NCBI GenBank assembly: GCA_003221435.1 | Contig: QHRS01000006.1 | Coordinates: 1 to 16,367, forward strand | Length of the DNA: 16,367 nucleotides | Origin: Candidatus Rokuibacteriota bacterium | Lineage (GTDB): Bacteria; Methylomirabilota; Methylomirabilia; Rokubacteriales; CSP1-6 | Reading direction: 5' to 3' | In this document: positions 1 through 7,739 of the stretch, one piece after another | How the letters are laid out: each line of letters starts with the position of its first letter | Position numbering within the stretch: the stretch's first letter is position 1 | Notes under the pieces: generated by a model | Told to the model about the DNA's origin: nothing | Seen by the model: only the letters and a program-made list of their open reading frames with translations | Database searches by the model: none | Translations under genes and position numbers: made by a program

Positions 1-39
1 CAGGCGACCACAGGGTCGTCCCATGCGTTGACGTCGGTG

Positions 40-483
40 TCAGATGTGATACATCGCGCCGGCGGCGGCCCGCCGCTGGGCGGCCCGCGCGGCCAACTCG
101 CCGAACGTCATGCGATCGATGACCTGCGACACGGCCTTCGAGAGGGCCTCCCACAACTCCGCGAGGTCGCTCGCGTGATCGCTCGCGCTGCGCCGCCCGC
201 CGCGCGTCGACTCGAACGGCGCCGTCGGGCCCTCGACGGCGCGGAGCACCTCGCCGACCGTGGTGTCGTCCGGGGATTTGGTCAGATGGTAGCCTCCGGA
301 CGCGCCGCGCTTCGACGTCAGCAGGCCGCCGCGCTTGAGCTGCAGGAGCACCTGCTCCAGATACCGCTGGGGGATCGACTGGCGCGACGCGATCTCCTGG
401 ATCGACACGAGCCCCGCCGCCTCGCGCATCGAAAGGTCCAGCATCGCCTTGATCGCGTACTCCCCTTTCGCGGAGATTCTCAT
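40..483 (-). CDS. Rrf2 family transcriptional regulator lacking the Fe-S cysteines
   Basis: This 147-residue protein has the Rrf2/IscR architecture. An N-terminal winged helix-turn-helix starts MRISAKGEYAIKAMLDL, continues through IQEIASRQSIPQRYLEQVL and ends in the wing KRGASGGYHL. A dimerisation helix follows (about 107-125). Family members bind DNA as dimers, and many sense iron-sulfur status or NO through three cysteines after the EGP motif. Here EGP is present (about residues 84-86) but the whole protein has no cysteine, and Ser/Asp sit where the ligands normally lie. Its ATG overlaps the hemB stop as ATGA, so it is probably the last coupled gene of the haem operon. It may regulate haem or iron genes, but that is inferred from position only. 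Family call is confident; ligand and targets are unknown. Confidence 0.9.
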   Translation of the reverse strand: MRISAKGEYAIKAMLDLSMREAAGLVSIQEIASRQSIPQRYLEQVLLQLKRGGLLTSKRGASGGYHLTKSPDDTTVGEVLRAVEGPTAPFESTRGGRRSASDHASDLAELWEALSKAVSQVIDRMTFGELAARAAQRRAAAGAMYHI

Positions 484-1466
484 CCAGCCTTGCGCGATTC
501 AAGGACGCGCGCGGCCTCCTTGGCGAAATATGTGATGACCAGGTCGGCGCCGGCGCGACGGATCGACACGAGCGTTTCCATCATCGCCCGCGTCTCGTCC
601 AGCCACCCGAGCGTCCCCGCCGCCCGAATCATCGCATACTCGCCCGAGACCGAGTACGCCGCCACCGGCAGCCCGAAGTCCGCCTTCACGCGCGTGACGA
701 TGTCCAGGTATGGCAGCGCCGGCTTCACGATCACGATGTCCGCGCCCTCGTCGATATCGAGCGCCACCTCGCGGAGCGCCTCGACCGCGTTCGCGGGATC
801 CATCTGGTACGAGCGGCGATCGCCGAACTGCGGCGCGGACTGAGCCGCCTCGCGGAAGGGGCCGTAGAAGCTCGAGGCGTACTTCGCCGAGTACGCCATG
901 ATCGGCGTCTCGCTGAAGTTCGCCTCGTCGAGCGCCTCGCGGATCGCCGCGACGCGCCCGTCCATCATGTCCGACGGCGCCACCAGGTCGGCGCCGGCTT
1001 CCGCGTGCGAGACCGCCGTGCGCGCCAGCAGCTCGAGCGTCGGATCGTTCTTCACGCGGCCTTCCTCGACGACGCCGCAGTGGCCGTGGCTCGTGTACTC
1101 GCAGAGGCAGACGTCGGTGATCACGAGCAGGTCCGGGACGGTGTCCTTGATGGCGCGCGTGGCCTGCTGGACGATCCCGTCGTCCGCGTACGCCTCCGAC
1201 CCGCGCGGGTCCTTGTCCTCCGGAATCCCGAACAGCAGCACCGCGGGGATACCCATGCCTGCGGCGTCCTTCGCCTCCTTGACCACTTCATCCACCGAGT
1301 ACCGGTACTGGCCGGGCATCGAGGCGATCGCCTCGCGCGCGCCGCGGCCGTGGACGACGAACAGCGGGCAGATGAGGTCGTCAGTCGCGAGCGTGGTCTC
1401 GCGCACCATATTCCGAAGAAGCGGCTTCTCGCGAAGCCGCCGTGGGCGGTAGACCGGATGGCCCAT
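480..1466 (-). CDS. hemB: Delta-aminolevulinic acid dehydratase (porphobilinogen synthase)
   Basis: HemB condenses two 5-aminolevulinate molecules into porphobilinogen in the cytoplasm. The 328-residue length is usual for the family. The two Schiff-base lysines are K195 in MAYSAKYASSFYG and K248 in VIVKPALPYLDI. The zinc-site cysteines C120, C122 and C130 are in DVCLCEYTSHGHCG, so this is the Zn-dependent form rather than the Asp-rich Mg form. The frame stays open upstream as far as 2012, but the ATG at 1466-1464 is chosen because AAAGGAG lies just upstream and the true protein begins MGHPVYRPRRLR. The upstream part is only antiphase to hemD. The gene starts 2 nt after the hemD stop, and its stop overlaps the rrf2 ATG, which implies one coupled transcript. 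Confidence 0.97.
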   Translation of the reverse strand: MGHPVYRPRRLREKPLLRNMVRETTLATDDLICPLFVVHGRGAREAIASMPGQYRYSVDEVVKEAKDAAGMGIPAVLLFGIPEDKDPRGSEAYADDGIVQQATRAIKDTVPDLLVITDVCLCEYTSHGHCGVVEEGRVKNDPTLELLARTAVSHAEAGADLVAPSDMMDGRVAAIREALDEANFSETPIMAYSAKYASSFYGPFREAAQSAPQFGDRRSYQMDPANAVEALREVALDIDEGADIVIVKPALPYLDIVTRVKADFGLPVAAYSVSGEYAMIRAAGTLGWLDETRAMMETLVSIRRAGADLVITYFAKEAARVLESRKAG

Positions 1467-1468
1467 CC

Positions 1469-2287
1469 TTAACTCCTTTCGGACGCGTTCGAGAAATACG
1501 CGGCGATCGCGGACGTGAGGGCCGGAACCGTGTACTCGGCCGGCATGATTCGCGTCGCGAATCCCAGCGACGCGGCCGTCTCCGCCGTGATCGGCCCGAT
1601 CGAGGCGATGGCCACCCGGGCGAGCAGCCGCCGAGCTTCTTCCCCGGTGAAGAGCGCGGCGAAGTTGCGCACCGTGGACGAGCTGGTGAACGTGACGACG
1701 TCCACCTCGCCGCGCTCGAGCGCCGCGCGGACCCGAGCGGCGCCGTCCACGACCGGCCGCGTCCGGTAGGCCGCGACCTCGACCACCGTCGCGCCGAGCC
1801 GCGCCAGCTCCGTCACCAGCACGTCGCGCGCTTCGGCTGCGCGCGCCAGGAGCACGGCGTCGCCGGGCCCGACGAGCGCGCGGAGGCGCGCGACGAGCCC
1901 CTCGGCGCGATACTCGTCCGGCACCACCTCGGCGCGGACCCCGTGCACCTCGAGCGCGGCGGCCGTCGCGGGGCCGATGGCCGCGACGCGCGCGTGCCCC
2001 AGCGCCGTCCACGCGAGCCCGTGATGCGAGAGTCGGGCGGCGAACATCCCCACGCCGTTCACACTCGTGAAGATGACCCAGCGGAACGTGACGATCCGCG
2101 CGATCGCGTCATCGAGCGGTTGCCAGGTCACCGGCGGCTCGATCGCGATCGTCGGCGCCTCGATCACCGTGGCGCCCGCCTCCCGCAGGAGCCGGGCGAA
2201 CGCCGAGGCCTGCGCCGCCGCGCGCGTGACGAGGACGCGGCGGCCAGCGAGCGGTCGAGCCGGGAGCACGGAGCGTTCAGCCATCAC
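1469..2287 (-). CDS. hemD: Uroporphyrinogen-III synthase
   Basis: HemD cyclises hydroxymethylbilane with D-ring inversion to give uroporphyrinogen III. The protein is about 271-272 residues, typical for the family. It shows the usual weakly conserved two-lobed pattern: LAGRRVLVTRAAAQASAFARLLREAG near the N-terminus, WVIFTSVNGVGMFAARL, the inter-lobe region with VAAIGPATAAAL, and a C-terminal VDVVTFTSSSTVRNF followed by VAIASIGPITAETA. The family has little catalytic signature, so the identification rests on these motifs and on the position between hemC and hemB. Two starts are adjacent, GTG at 2287 and ATG at 2284. The GTG lies 1 nt after the hemC stop and there is no clear Shine-Dalgarno, so translation probably depends on ribosomes leaving hemC. 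That matters because hemC is frameshifted here. Confidence 0.93.
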   Translation of the reverse strand: MMAERSVLPARPLAGRRVLVTRAAAQASAFARLLREAGATVIEAPTIAIEPPVTWQPLDDAIARIVTFRWVIFTSVNGVGMFAARLSHHGLAWTALGHARVAAIGPATAAALEVHGVRAEVVPDEYRAEGLVARLRALVGPGDAVLLARAAEARDVLVTELARLGATVVEVAAYRTRPVVDGAARVRAALERGEVDVVTFTSSSTVRNFAALFTGEEARRLLARVAIASIGPITAETAASLGFATRIMPAEYTVPALTSAIAAYFSNASERS

Positions 2288-2288
2288 G

Positions 2289-3178
2289 TCATTCTACCGG
2301 ATTGAGCGGCGCGATCTTCGCGGCGCCCTGTGCCAGGAGCGACTCCGCCAGCCATCGGCCGACCTCCTCGGCGTCCTCGGGTGCGCCCGTCGCGCCATCG
2401 CGCAGAGACCGCGCGCCGTCCTCGCTGAGCACCACCGCGGTCATCCGGAGCGACGCGTACTCCATCATCGCGTGGCCAGCCATCGGCGTGTTGCAGGAGC
2501 CGCCGAGATGGCGGAGATAGGCACGTTCGGCCAGCGCGCACACGCGCGTGTCCGCGTGGTCGAGGCCCGCGACGACGTCGAGCACGAGCCTATCGGCGGC
2601 GCGCGCCTCCAACGCCAGGATGCCCTGCCCGACCGCGGGAACGAAGTCTTCCGGCTCGAGCGGCCGCGCGTGCGGCGGAGCGAGCTCGAGTCGCGCGAGT
2701 CCGGCGGCGGCAAGCACGATCGCCTCGCAGCTCTCCTCGTCGAGCTTCCGCAATCGCGTGTCGACGTTTCCGCGCATCGGCTGGATCGCGAGGTCGGGGC
2801 GCGCCGCCAGCAGGAGCGCGCGGCGGCGCGCGCTCGAGGTCGCTACCGTCGCGCCTCGGGGCAAGTCTGCGATCCCGCCGCCCCGGCGCGTGACGAGCAC
2901 GTCGCGGGGGTCGCCCCGCGGCGGGAACGCCGCCAGCGCGAGCCCTTCAGGCTGTGCACCGCCACGTCGACCCGGCCCGCCAGCAACGCGTCCTCGATCT
3001 CTCGGACGAAGAGCCCCTTGCCGCCGATGCCGGCGAGCGGCGCCTCGTACAGGCGGTCGCCCTCCGTGCGGATCGGCACCAACTCGGTCTCGACCCCGCG
3101 CGCCTCGAGCGCGCGCGCGACGGCGCCCGCCTGCGCGAGCGCGAGCGTGCTGCCGCGCGTGCCGATCCGGAGCTTCAC
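2289..3178 (-). pseudogene. hemC: Porphobilinogen deaminase (hydroxymethylbilane synthase), frameshifted by a short deletion
   Basis: HemC polymerises four porphobilinogens into hydroxymethylbilane. The 5' part starts at GTG 3178, overlaps the hemA stop as GTGA, and reads MKLRIGTRGSTLALAQA to VDVAVHSLK (K78). The 3' part in the next frame reads EGLALAAFPPRGDPRD, then VATSSARRRA, RGNVDTRLRKLD and the cofactor-cysteine segment HLGGSCNTP, and stops cleanly at 2289. The frames meet at about 2943-2947. Family members have about eight residues (KD-L/V-P...P) between K78 and EGL, including the catalytic Asp, and all are missing. This fits loss of 25 nt (24 + 1). The reading frame is intact on both sides, so the lesion is either very recent or an assembly/sequencing error. 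The 203-residue downstream frame alone would not be functional. Confidence 0.88.
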
Positions 3179-4452
3179 GGCTCGTCTCGCCGCAGGCCGA
3201 ACAGCTCGTGCACGAAGGCGGTCCAGGAGCCGCCGTGGCCCGAGCGCGACGACTCGCGCAGCTTGGTGATCGGCACGTGCAGGATCTTGTTCACGATGGC
3301 GTTCGAGAGCGCCTCGAGCGTCTGCCGCGTCTCGGGCGACGCGTCAGGCATCCGGGACAGCGCCTTCGCGACCTCGGCCTGGCGGATCGACTCGATCCGC
3401 TCGCGCAGCGAGACGATGGTGGGGACGACCTCCCGGTCGCGCCGGCCCGCGGCGAAGCGCTCGACCTCGTTCCGGATCATCGCTTCCGCGCGTTGGGCCT
3501 CGCGCTCGCGCTCGCGAAGGTTCGCGTCGACCACCTGCTTGAGGTCGTCGATGTCGTAGCGGAACACGTTCTCCAGCTCGTTCACGCCGGCTTCGACGTC
3601 GCGCGGCACCGCGATGTCGACGAAGAAGAGCGGCCGCGAGCGCCGCAGCTGCATCACGCGCTGCACGGCGTCGCGCCGGATGATCGGCTCGGGCGCGCCG
3701 GCCGAGGTGACGACGATGTCGACGGTCGCCATCGTCGCCTCCAGGTCGGCGAACGGCACGGCGGTGCCCGCGAGCGCGCGCGCGAGGTGCTGGGCGCGCG
3801 ACCACGTCCGGCTGGCCACGTAGATCGGGAACGCGCCCTGCTCGACCAGGTGGCGCGCGGCCAGCTCGCCCATCTCGCCCGCTCCCACGAGGAGGACCGC
3901 CCGACCCTCGAGCCCACCGAAGATCTTCCTGGCCAGTTCGACCGCGGCGAACGACACCGACACCGCGTGCCGCGCCACGTCGGTCTCCGTCCGCACCTTC
4001 TTGGCGACCGCGAACGCCTTCGTCCAGAGGCCGTGGAGCGTCGGGCCGACCGTCTGGCAGCTCTGGGCCGTGGCGAACGCCTCCTTCACCTGCCCGAGGA
4101 TCTGCGGCTCGCCGAGGATCATCGAATCCAGGCTCGAGGCGACGCGAAAGGCGTGCTGCACCGCCTCCGCGTCCGTCTTCGTGTAGAGCATCGGCTCGAT
4201 GCCTGACAGCTCCACGCCGCGCTGCTGGCAGAGATGGCGGAAGGCGCGCGCGCGGGCCTCGCCCGGCGCGTCGGCGACCCCGTACACCTCGACGCGATTG
4301 CACGTCGCGAGGATCATGACCTCCGAGAGCACGCCGGTGGCGAACACGTCCGTCAGGATCTCGCGGAGCTTGTCCGCCTCGAGCGCAAGCTGCTCGCGCG
4401 CCGCGACCGGCGCCGTGCGGTGATTGAGACCCGCGACGAACAGCGTCCCCAT
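3175..4452 (-). CDS. hemA: Glutamyl-tRNA reductase
   Basis: HemA reduces glutamyl-tRNA(Glu) to glutamate-1-semialdehyde with NADPH, the first committed step of the C5 route to haem. The length of 425 residues is typical. The N-terminal catalytic domain has GLNHRTAPV and the nucleophile C51 in ILATCNRVEVY, followed by SSLDSMILGEPQILGQVKEAF. The NADPH-binding domain carries VLLVGAGEMGELAA. A long helical C-terminal dimerisation region ends at HELFGLRRDEP. The ATG at 4452-4450 matches the family N-terminus, and no strong Shine-Dalgarno precedes it. It lies 53 nt downstream of the ccsA/hemX gene and overlaps hemC by 4 nt. The order hemX-A-C-D-B is the classical haem cluster also known from Bacillus and several other phyla. 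Confidence 0.97.
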   Translation of the reverse strand: MGTLFVAGLNHRTAPVAAREQLALEADKLREILTDVFATGVLSEVMILATCNRVEVYGVADAPGEARARAFRHLCQQRGVELSGIEPMLYTKTDAEAVQHAFRVASSLDSMILGEPQILGQVKEAFATAQSCQTVGPTLHGLWTKAFAVAKKVRTETDVARHAVSVSFAAVELARKIFGGLEGRAVLLVGAGEMGELAARHLVEQGAFPIYVASRTWSRAQHLARALAGTAVPFADLEATMATVDIVVTSAGAPEPIIRRDAVQRVMQLRRSRPLFFVDIAVPRDVEAGVNELENVFRYDIDDLKQVVDANLREREREAQRAEAMIRNEVERFAAGRRDREVVPTIVSLRERIESIRQAEVAKALSRMPDASPETRQTLEALSNAIVNKILHVPITKLRESSRSGHGGSWTAFVHELFGLRRDEP

Positions 4453-4505
4453 GCTTCAGGAATTCTCGGAGGGAGGCTCGGGCACGGCCGTGGACACGGG
4501 GCCGC

Positions 4506-5285
4506 TCACGAGCCGTGAGGCCCCGGCATGAGGAAGCCCGCGCCGAGCGTCAGCACGAGCGCCGCGAAGCCGAGGATCGCGAAGTACGCGGCGCGGCGCC
4601 CCCGCCAGCCCGCGACGGCCCGGCCCGCGAGGGTGAACGCGTAGATCACCCACGCGACCGCCGACGACGCGATCAGCGGATCGAAGCGCCCGGCCCAGAG
4701 CGCGCCGATGATCAGCCCGACGGTGAGGAACGGAAACCCCAGCGTGAGCGCCCGGAACGTCAGCCGGTCCAGCGCCTCGAGCGAGGGCAGGCGGTAGTAG
4801 AACGCGCCCGGACGCCGCGCTTTGAGCTGCCGCTCCTGCAGGAGATACATGATCCCGCCGGCGAAGTTCAGGACGAAGGCGGCGATGCCGAGCAGTGCGA
4901 GCACCACGTGCACGGTGATCCAGACATTGTGCAGCGCCGGCGCGATCGCCTCGATGTCCGGCCTCGCCACCGTCTTCGAGATGCTGAGCACCACCACGAC
5001 CGGCAGGACAAACGCTCCGAGCGCCTTGATCCGATACTGGCGCTCGGCCCAGAGCTCGAGGAGCACCGCGGCCCAGACCGAGACCGAGACGGCCTCCGGG
5101 AAGCTCCAGAACGGCGGCCGGCCGGCCTCCACCGTTCGGGCGACGAGCGCGATGGTCTGGAGCACCCAGCCGGCCATCGTCGCCGCCGTCGCCAGTCGGT
5201 AGAGGCCCTCCTCGCGCTGGATGAGGTACGTGAGGGCCAGGCCCGTGGCGAGAACGTACGCGATCAGCGCGAGGGTGAACAACAC
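4506..5285 (-). CDS. CcsA/HemX-type cytochrome c assembly membrane protein
   Basis: This 259-residue integral membrane protein has about eight hydrophobic helices, the first at residues 2-22 and the last ending LGAGFLM near the C-terminus. It belongs to the CcsA/CcmC/HemX family, whose members handle haem for cytochrome c maturation. In Bacillus-type operons HemX instead affects the level of glutamyl-tRNA reductase. Supporting motifs are the aromatic segment around RPPFWSFPEA, the paired histidines in ALHNVWITVHVVLALLGIAAF, and the family motif MYLLQERQLK. The start is GTG at 5285-5283 with an in-frame TTG next to it, and no strong Shine-Dalgarno is visible. Being first in the hem operon, it could be named hemX; whether it serves haem export/ligation or HemA control cannot be told from sequence. 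Confidence 0.88.
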   Translation of the reverse strand: MLFTLALIAYVLATGLALTYLIQREEGLYRLATAATMAGWVLQTIALVARTVEAGRPPFWSFPEAVSVSVWAAVLLELWAERQYRIKALGAFVLPVVVVLSISKTVARPDIEAIAPALHNVWITVHVVLALLGIAAFVLNFAGGIMYLLQERQLKARRPGAFYYRLPSLEALDRLTFRALTLGFPFLTVGLIIGALWAGRFDPLIASSAVAWVIYAFTLAGRAVAGWRGRRAAYFAILGFAALVLTLGAGFLMPGPHGS

Positions 5286-5320
5286 GCGTACAAATTACCA
5301 CTTTCCGATATGATACGCCC
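5286..5320. promoter_or_regulatory. Short divergent intergenic region (haem operon / SDR gene)
   Basis: Only 35 nt separate the divergent ccsA/hemX GTG and the SDR ATG. It is AT-richer than its surroundings. On the plus strand TATGAT (5309-5314) resembles a -10 box, but no matching -35 is at the right distance. It sits only 6 nt before the SDR ATG, which has no Shine-Dalgarno, so a leaderless SDR transcript is possible. On the minus strand TATCAT (5315-5310) resembles a -10 for the haem operon, again without a clear -35. Promoters for both operons must overlap here or lie inside the neighbouring genes. Confidence 0.35.
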
Positions 5321-6085
5321 ATGCCCCTTGACCAGTTTCGGCTCGACAACCGCGTCGCGGTCGTCACCGGAGCGTCGCGCGGCATCGGCCGTAGCATCGC
5401 GCTCGGCCTCGCGGGCGCCGGAGCCGATGTCGTCGTCGCCAGCCGCAAGATCCAGGATCTCGAGCCCGTCGCCGAAGAGGTCCGGCGACTCGGCCGCCGG
5501 GCGCTGGCGGTGGCCACCCACACCGGCCGGCGCGAGGACACCGAACGCCTCATCACCACGACGACCCGCGAGCTCGGTCGCGTGGACGTGCTCGTGAACA
5601 ATGCGGCGACCAACCCCGCCTTCGGGCCGCTTATCGATATCACGCCCGAGGCGTGGGACAAAATCATGGAGGTCAACGTCAAGGGATGCCTCTTGTTGAG
5701 CCAGCACGCGGCGCGGGTGATGATGGCGCAAAAGAGCGGCTCGATCATCAACGTCTCGTCCACCGGCGGCCTGCGGGTCCCGACGATGATCGGCGCCTAC
5801 GGCGTGTCCAAGGCCGCCGTCATCATGCTGACGAAAGTGCTCGCGCGCGAGCTCGGCCCGTTCGGCATCCGCGTGAACGCGATCGCGCCGGGCCTGATCG
5901 AGACCCGGTTCAGCGAAGCGCTCTGGACGAACGAGAAGATCCTCGGGCCGTACCTCGAGTCGACGCCGCTCGGGCGCACTGGGACGCCCGACGAGATGGT
6001 CGGCGCCGTGCTCTACCTCGCGTCCGACGCGTCCGCCTACGTCACCGGCCACACCATCGTCCTCGATGGGGGCACGCTCGCCTGA
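5321..6085 (+). CDS. SDR family NAD(P)-dependent oxidoreductase
   Basis: This is a classical short-chain dehydrogenase/reductase of 254 residues. The Rossmann glycine motif TGASRGIG is at 16-23, NNAA at 93-96, Asn119, Ser147 in NVSS, and the catalytic pair Tyr160/Lys164 in YGVSK. These are the complete catalytic tetrad. Basic residues R42-K43 at the end of the second strand (VVVASRK) favour NADP(H) over NAD. PG followed by TRF and the C-terminal VTGHTIVLDGG are typical of the FabG/gluconate-dehydrogenase-like subgroup. The substrate cannot be assigned. It is the first plus-strand gene, divergent from the haem operon and 43 nt upstream of the SGNH hydrolase, with which it is probably co-transcribed. 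Confidence 0.93.
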   Translation: MPLDQFRLDNRVAVVTGASRGIGRSIALGLAGAGADVVVASRKIQDLEPVAEEVRRLGRRALAVATHTGRREDTERLITTTTRELGRVDVLVNNAATNPAFGPLIDITPEAWDKIMEVNVKGCLLLSQHAARVMMAQKSGSIINVSSTGGLRVPTMIGAYGVSKAAVIMLTKVLARELGPFGIRVNAIAPGLIETRFSEALWTNEKILGPYLESTPLGRTGTPDEMVGAVLYLASDASAYVTGHTIVLDGGTLA

Positions 6086-6128
6086 CGCGCTCGGGCACTC
6101 CGGGCCCCCAGGCCCTTCCGTCACGGAC

Positions 6129-7499
6129 ATGCGAGCCCGGCATCCCCTGACGCTGGCCGGGCTCGTCGTCCTCGGCCTGGTCGCGGCGTTGGCGCTCGGG
6201 GAGATCGGGCTCCGCGTGATCGACGCCGCGCCGCGAGCCGCGGCGCCCCGGGGCGTCGTCACCTCATCCAAGGCGCTGCGGCAGAAGACGGCGGCCGGCA
6301 AGCGCATCACGCCGAACCTCGACGTGATCGTCCAGCGCCATCCGATCTCCGGCCGCGATGTCCGGGTTCGCACCAACAGCCTCGGTCTGCGCGGGCCGGA
6401 GATCCCGCCGAAGGCCGCCGGCGAGTTCCGGATCCTCGTCCTCGGAGACTCGATCACCTTCGGTGACTACGTCGACGAAGGCGAGACGTACCCCGCCTAC
6501 CTCGAAGCGAGCCTGCGCGCGTCGGAGCCGCGGCGGTCGATCCGCGTCGTCAACGGCGGGGCTCCGAACGTCGGCACGCAGGACGAGGCCGCGCTGCTCG
6601 CCGAGCTGGCGCCGGCGGTGCGGCCGGACCTCGTGCTCGTCGGATTCTATCTGAACGACAGCGCCGGGCAGGTCGGCTACCCGGAGGCCTTCCGCATTCC
6701 GCGGTGGCTCCACTGGAGCCGGCTCGCGCAGCGCGTCGTCGTCGACTGGGCGCGGTACCGACACCGCGTCCGCTTCGGCTCGCGCTACGCCTGGGTGCCC
6801 ATCTTCCAGGAGCGGCGCTGGGTCGCCGATCGCAACGCGTACGAGCGCCTCGTCTCGCTGGCGGCGCCGGACTGGGGCGCGGCGTGGCGCGAGGACTCGT
6901 GGTCTTCGGTCGAGAAGGGGTTCCAGGCGATGCTGTCGCTCAGCGAACGGTACCAATTCCGGGTGGCCGTCGCCGTGTTCCCGGTGAGCGTGCAGCTGGA
7001 GAGCCGCGTCGCGGACGACCGCCCCCAGCAGCAGCTCAAGCTGCTCGCCGATCGCCTCGGGATCCGGTCGGTCGACCTCCTGCCTGCGCTGCGCACTTCA
7101 GCCGATCGGCTCTTCTACGATCACTGCCACCTGACCCCGGAGGGCAACCTGCTGGTGGCCGAGCGTCTCACCAGCTTCGTCCGGGCGATCGCCGCCGAGC
7201 ATCCCGTGGTCGCACGACCGGGACGACAAAGAGCGAGGCCGCTCGTACGAGTCAGCGGCCTGCTACCGGCTGCGAACCGTGAGCACCGGGCACGGCGCCA
7301 GCTGGATCACGCGCTCCGCCACGCTACCGAGGAAGAGGCGCGAGAAACCGGTGCGCCCGTGCGTGCCGATCACGATCAGATCCGCGCGCTTGCTCTTCGC
7401 GGTGCGCACGATCTGCTCGAACGGGACCCCCTCGGAGAGGATGGCGGTGACCCGCCCGCCCGCCTTCTTCGCTTTCGCGAGCGCCGTCGTCATCTGTGA
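6129..7499 (+). CDS. Signal-anchored SGNH/GDSL-type hydrolase with an antisense-overlapping tail
   Basis: An N-terminal hydrophobic segment at about residues 8-26 (LAGLVVLGLVAALALGEIG) follows a basic start, consistent with a signal anchor or signal peptide. The SGNH fold shows VLGDSITFGD with nucleophile Ser108, an NGG/APN block near 140, N176 in GFYLNDS, and a DxxH-type block D331-H332-C333-H334 followed by LTPEGN. The hydrolase acts on an unknown ester, possibly an envelope glycan or lipid. An in-frame ATG also exists at 6066, but the ATG at 6129 directly precedes the hydrophobic segment and does not overlap the SDR gene. The recognisable domain ends near residue 358. The remaining 98 residues are Arg-rich, and most are antisense to the universal stress gene, so the natural stop may have been lost or shifted. 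Confidence 0.82.
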   Translation: MRARHPLTLAGLVVLGLVAALALGEIGLRVIDAAPRAAAPRGVVTSSKALRQKTAAGKRITPNLDVIVQRHPISGRDVRVRTNSLGLRGPEIPPKAAGEFRILVLGDSITFGDYVDEGETYPAYLEASLRASEPRRSIRVVNGGAPNVGTQDEAALLAELAPAVRPDLVLVGFYLNDSAGQVGYPEAFRIPRWLHWSRLAQRVVVDWARYRHRVRFGSRYAWVPIFQERRWVADRNAYERLVSLAAPDWGAAWREDSWSSVEKGFQAMLSLSERYQFRVAVAVFPVSVQLESRVADDRPQQQLKLLADRLGIRSVDLLPALRTSADRLFYDHCHLTPEGNLLVAERLTSFVRAIAAEHPVVARPGRQRARPLVRVSGLLPAANREHRARRQLDHALRHATEEEARETGAPVRADHDQIRALALRGAHDLLERDPLGEDGGDPPARLLRFRERRRHL

Positions 7500-7709
7500 C
7501 TCGGCGGAGTGGAGCGCGGCCGCTTCCAGATCCTCGTAGGTCTTCGGCGAGACGTATCCGTTTCCGACGAACGGCGCCGGCGGCGTCATGACGTGCAACA
7601 GGAGCAGCTCGGCGCGCTCCCTCTTGGCGAGGGCCACTGCGTGATCGAACGCCCGACGGGACGCCTTGGAGAAGTCGGTCGGGTGTAGGACCCGGCGATA
7701 CAGCTTCAT
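7263..7709 (-). CDS. Universal stress protein (UspA family)
   Basis: This 148-residue single USP domain starts MKLYRRVLHPTDFSKASRRAFDHAVALA. The ATP-binding signature G-x2-G-x9-G-S is present as GTHGRTGFSRLFLGS at 115-129, followed by VAERVIQLAPCPVLTVR, so it belongs to the nucleotide-binding subgroup. USPs help survival under starvation or stress through ATP-dependent signalling or chaperone-like roles; the specific role is not known. The ATG at 7709 is preceded by a good AAAGGAG at proper spacing. It lies 30 nt downstream of the HPF/RaiA-like gene, making a plausible two-gene stress operon. Its 3' 237 nt are overlapped antisense by the reading frame of the hydrolase. Confidence 0.95.
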   Translation of the reverse strand: MKLYRRVLHPTDFSKASRRAFDHAVALAKRERAELLLLHVMTPPAPFVGNGYVSPKTYEDLEAAALHSAESQMTTALAKAKKAGGRVTAILSEGVPFEQIVRTAKSKRADLIVIGTHGRTGFSRLFLGSVAERVIQLAPCPVLTVRSR

Positions 7710-7739
7710 CGCGCTGCTCCTTTCATCCTCTCCATCCCT

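Noticed and set aside
1..39. Start of a further minus-strand gene past rrf2
   Set aside because: An ATG at 24-22 and another frame reading DTDVNAWDDPVVA are both possible, but 39 nt are too few to decide and there is no clear ribosome binding site.
480..2012. 510-codon version of hemB with a long N-terminal extension
   Set aside because: The extra residues are an out-of-phase reading of hemD (Arg/Gly/Ala-rich). The ATG at 1466 has a good ribosome binding site and the family N-terminus.
2289..2900. Separate short gene starting at GTG 2900
   Set aside because: It is only the 3' two thirds of hemC after the frameshift. The in-frame sequence upstream of this GTG is also HemC-like, and no ribosome binding site supports an independent start.
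2935..2955. Programmed ribosomal frameshift in hemC
   Set aside because: There is no slippery heptamer or stop-codon arrangement, and a frame change alone would not restore the missing residues, including the catalytic Asp.
4456..5763. Large minus-strand frame spanning ccsA and the SDR gene, and other 300-550 codon frames across the hem genes
   Set aside because: They are low-complexity Arg/Ala/Gly shadows of genes on the other strand or in another frame.
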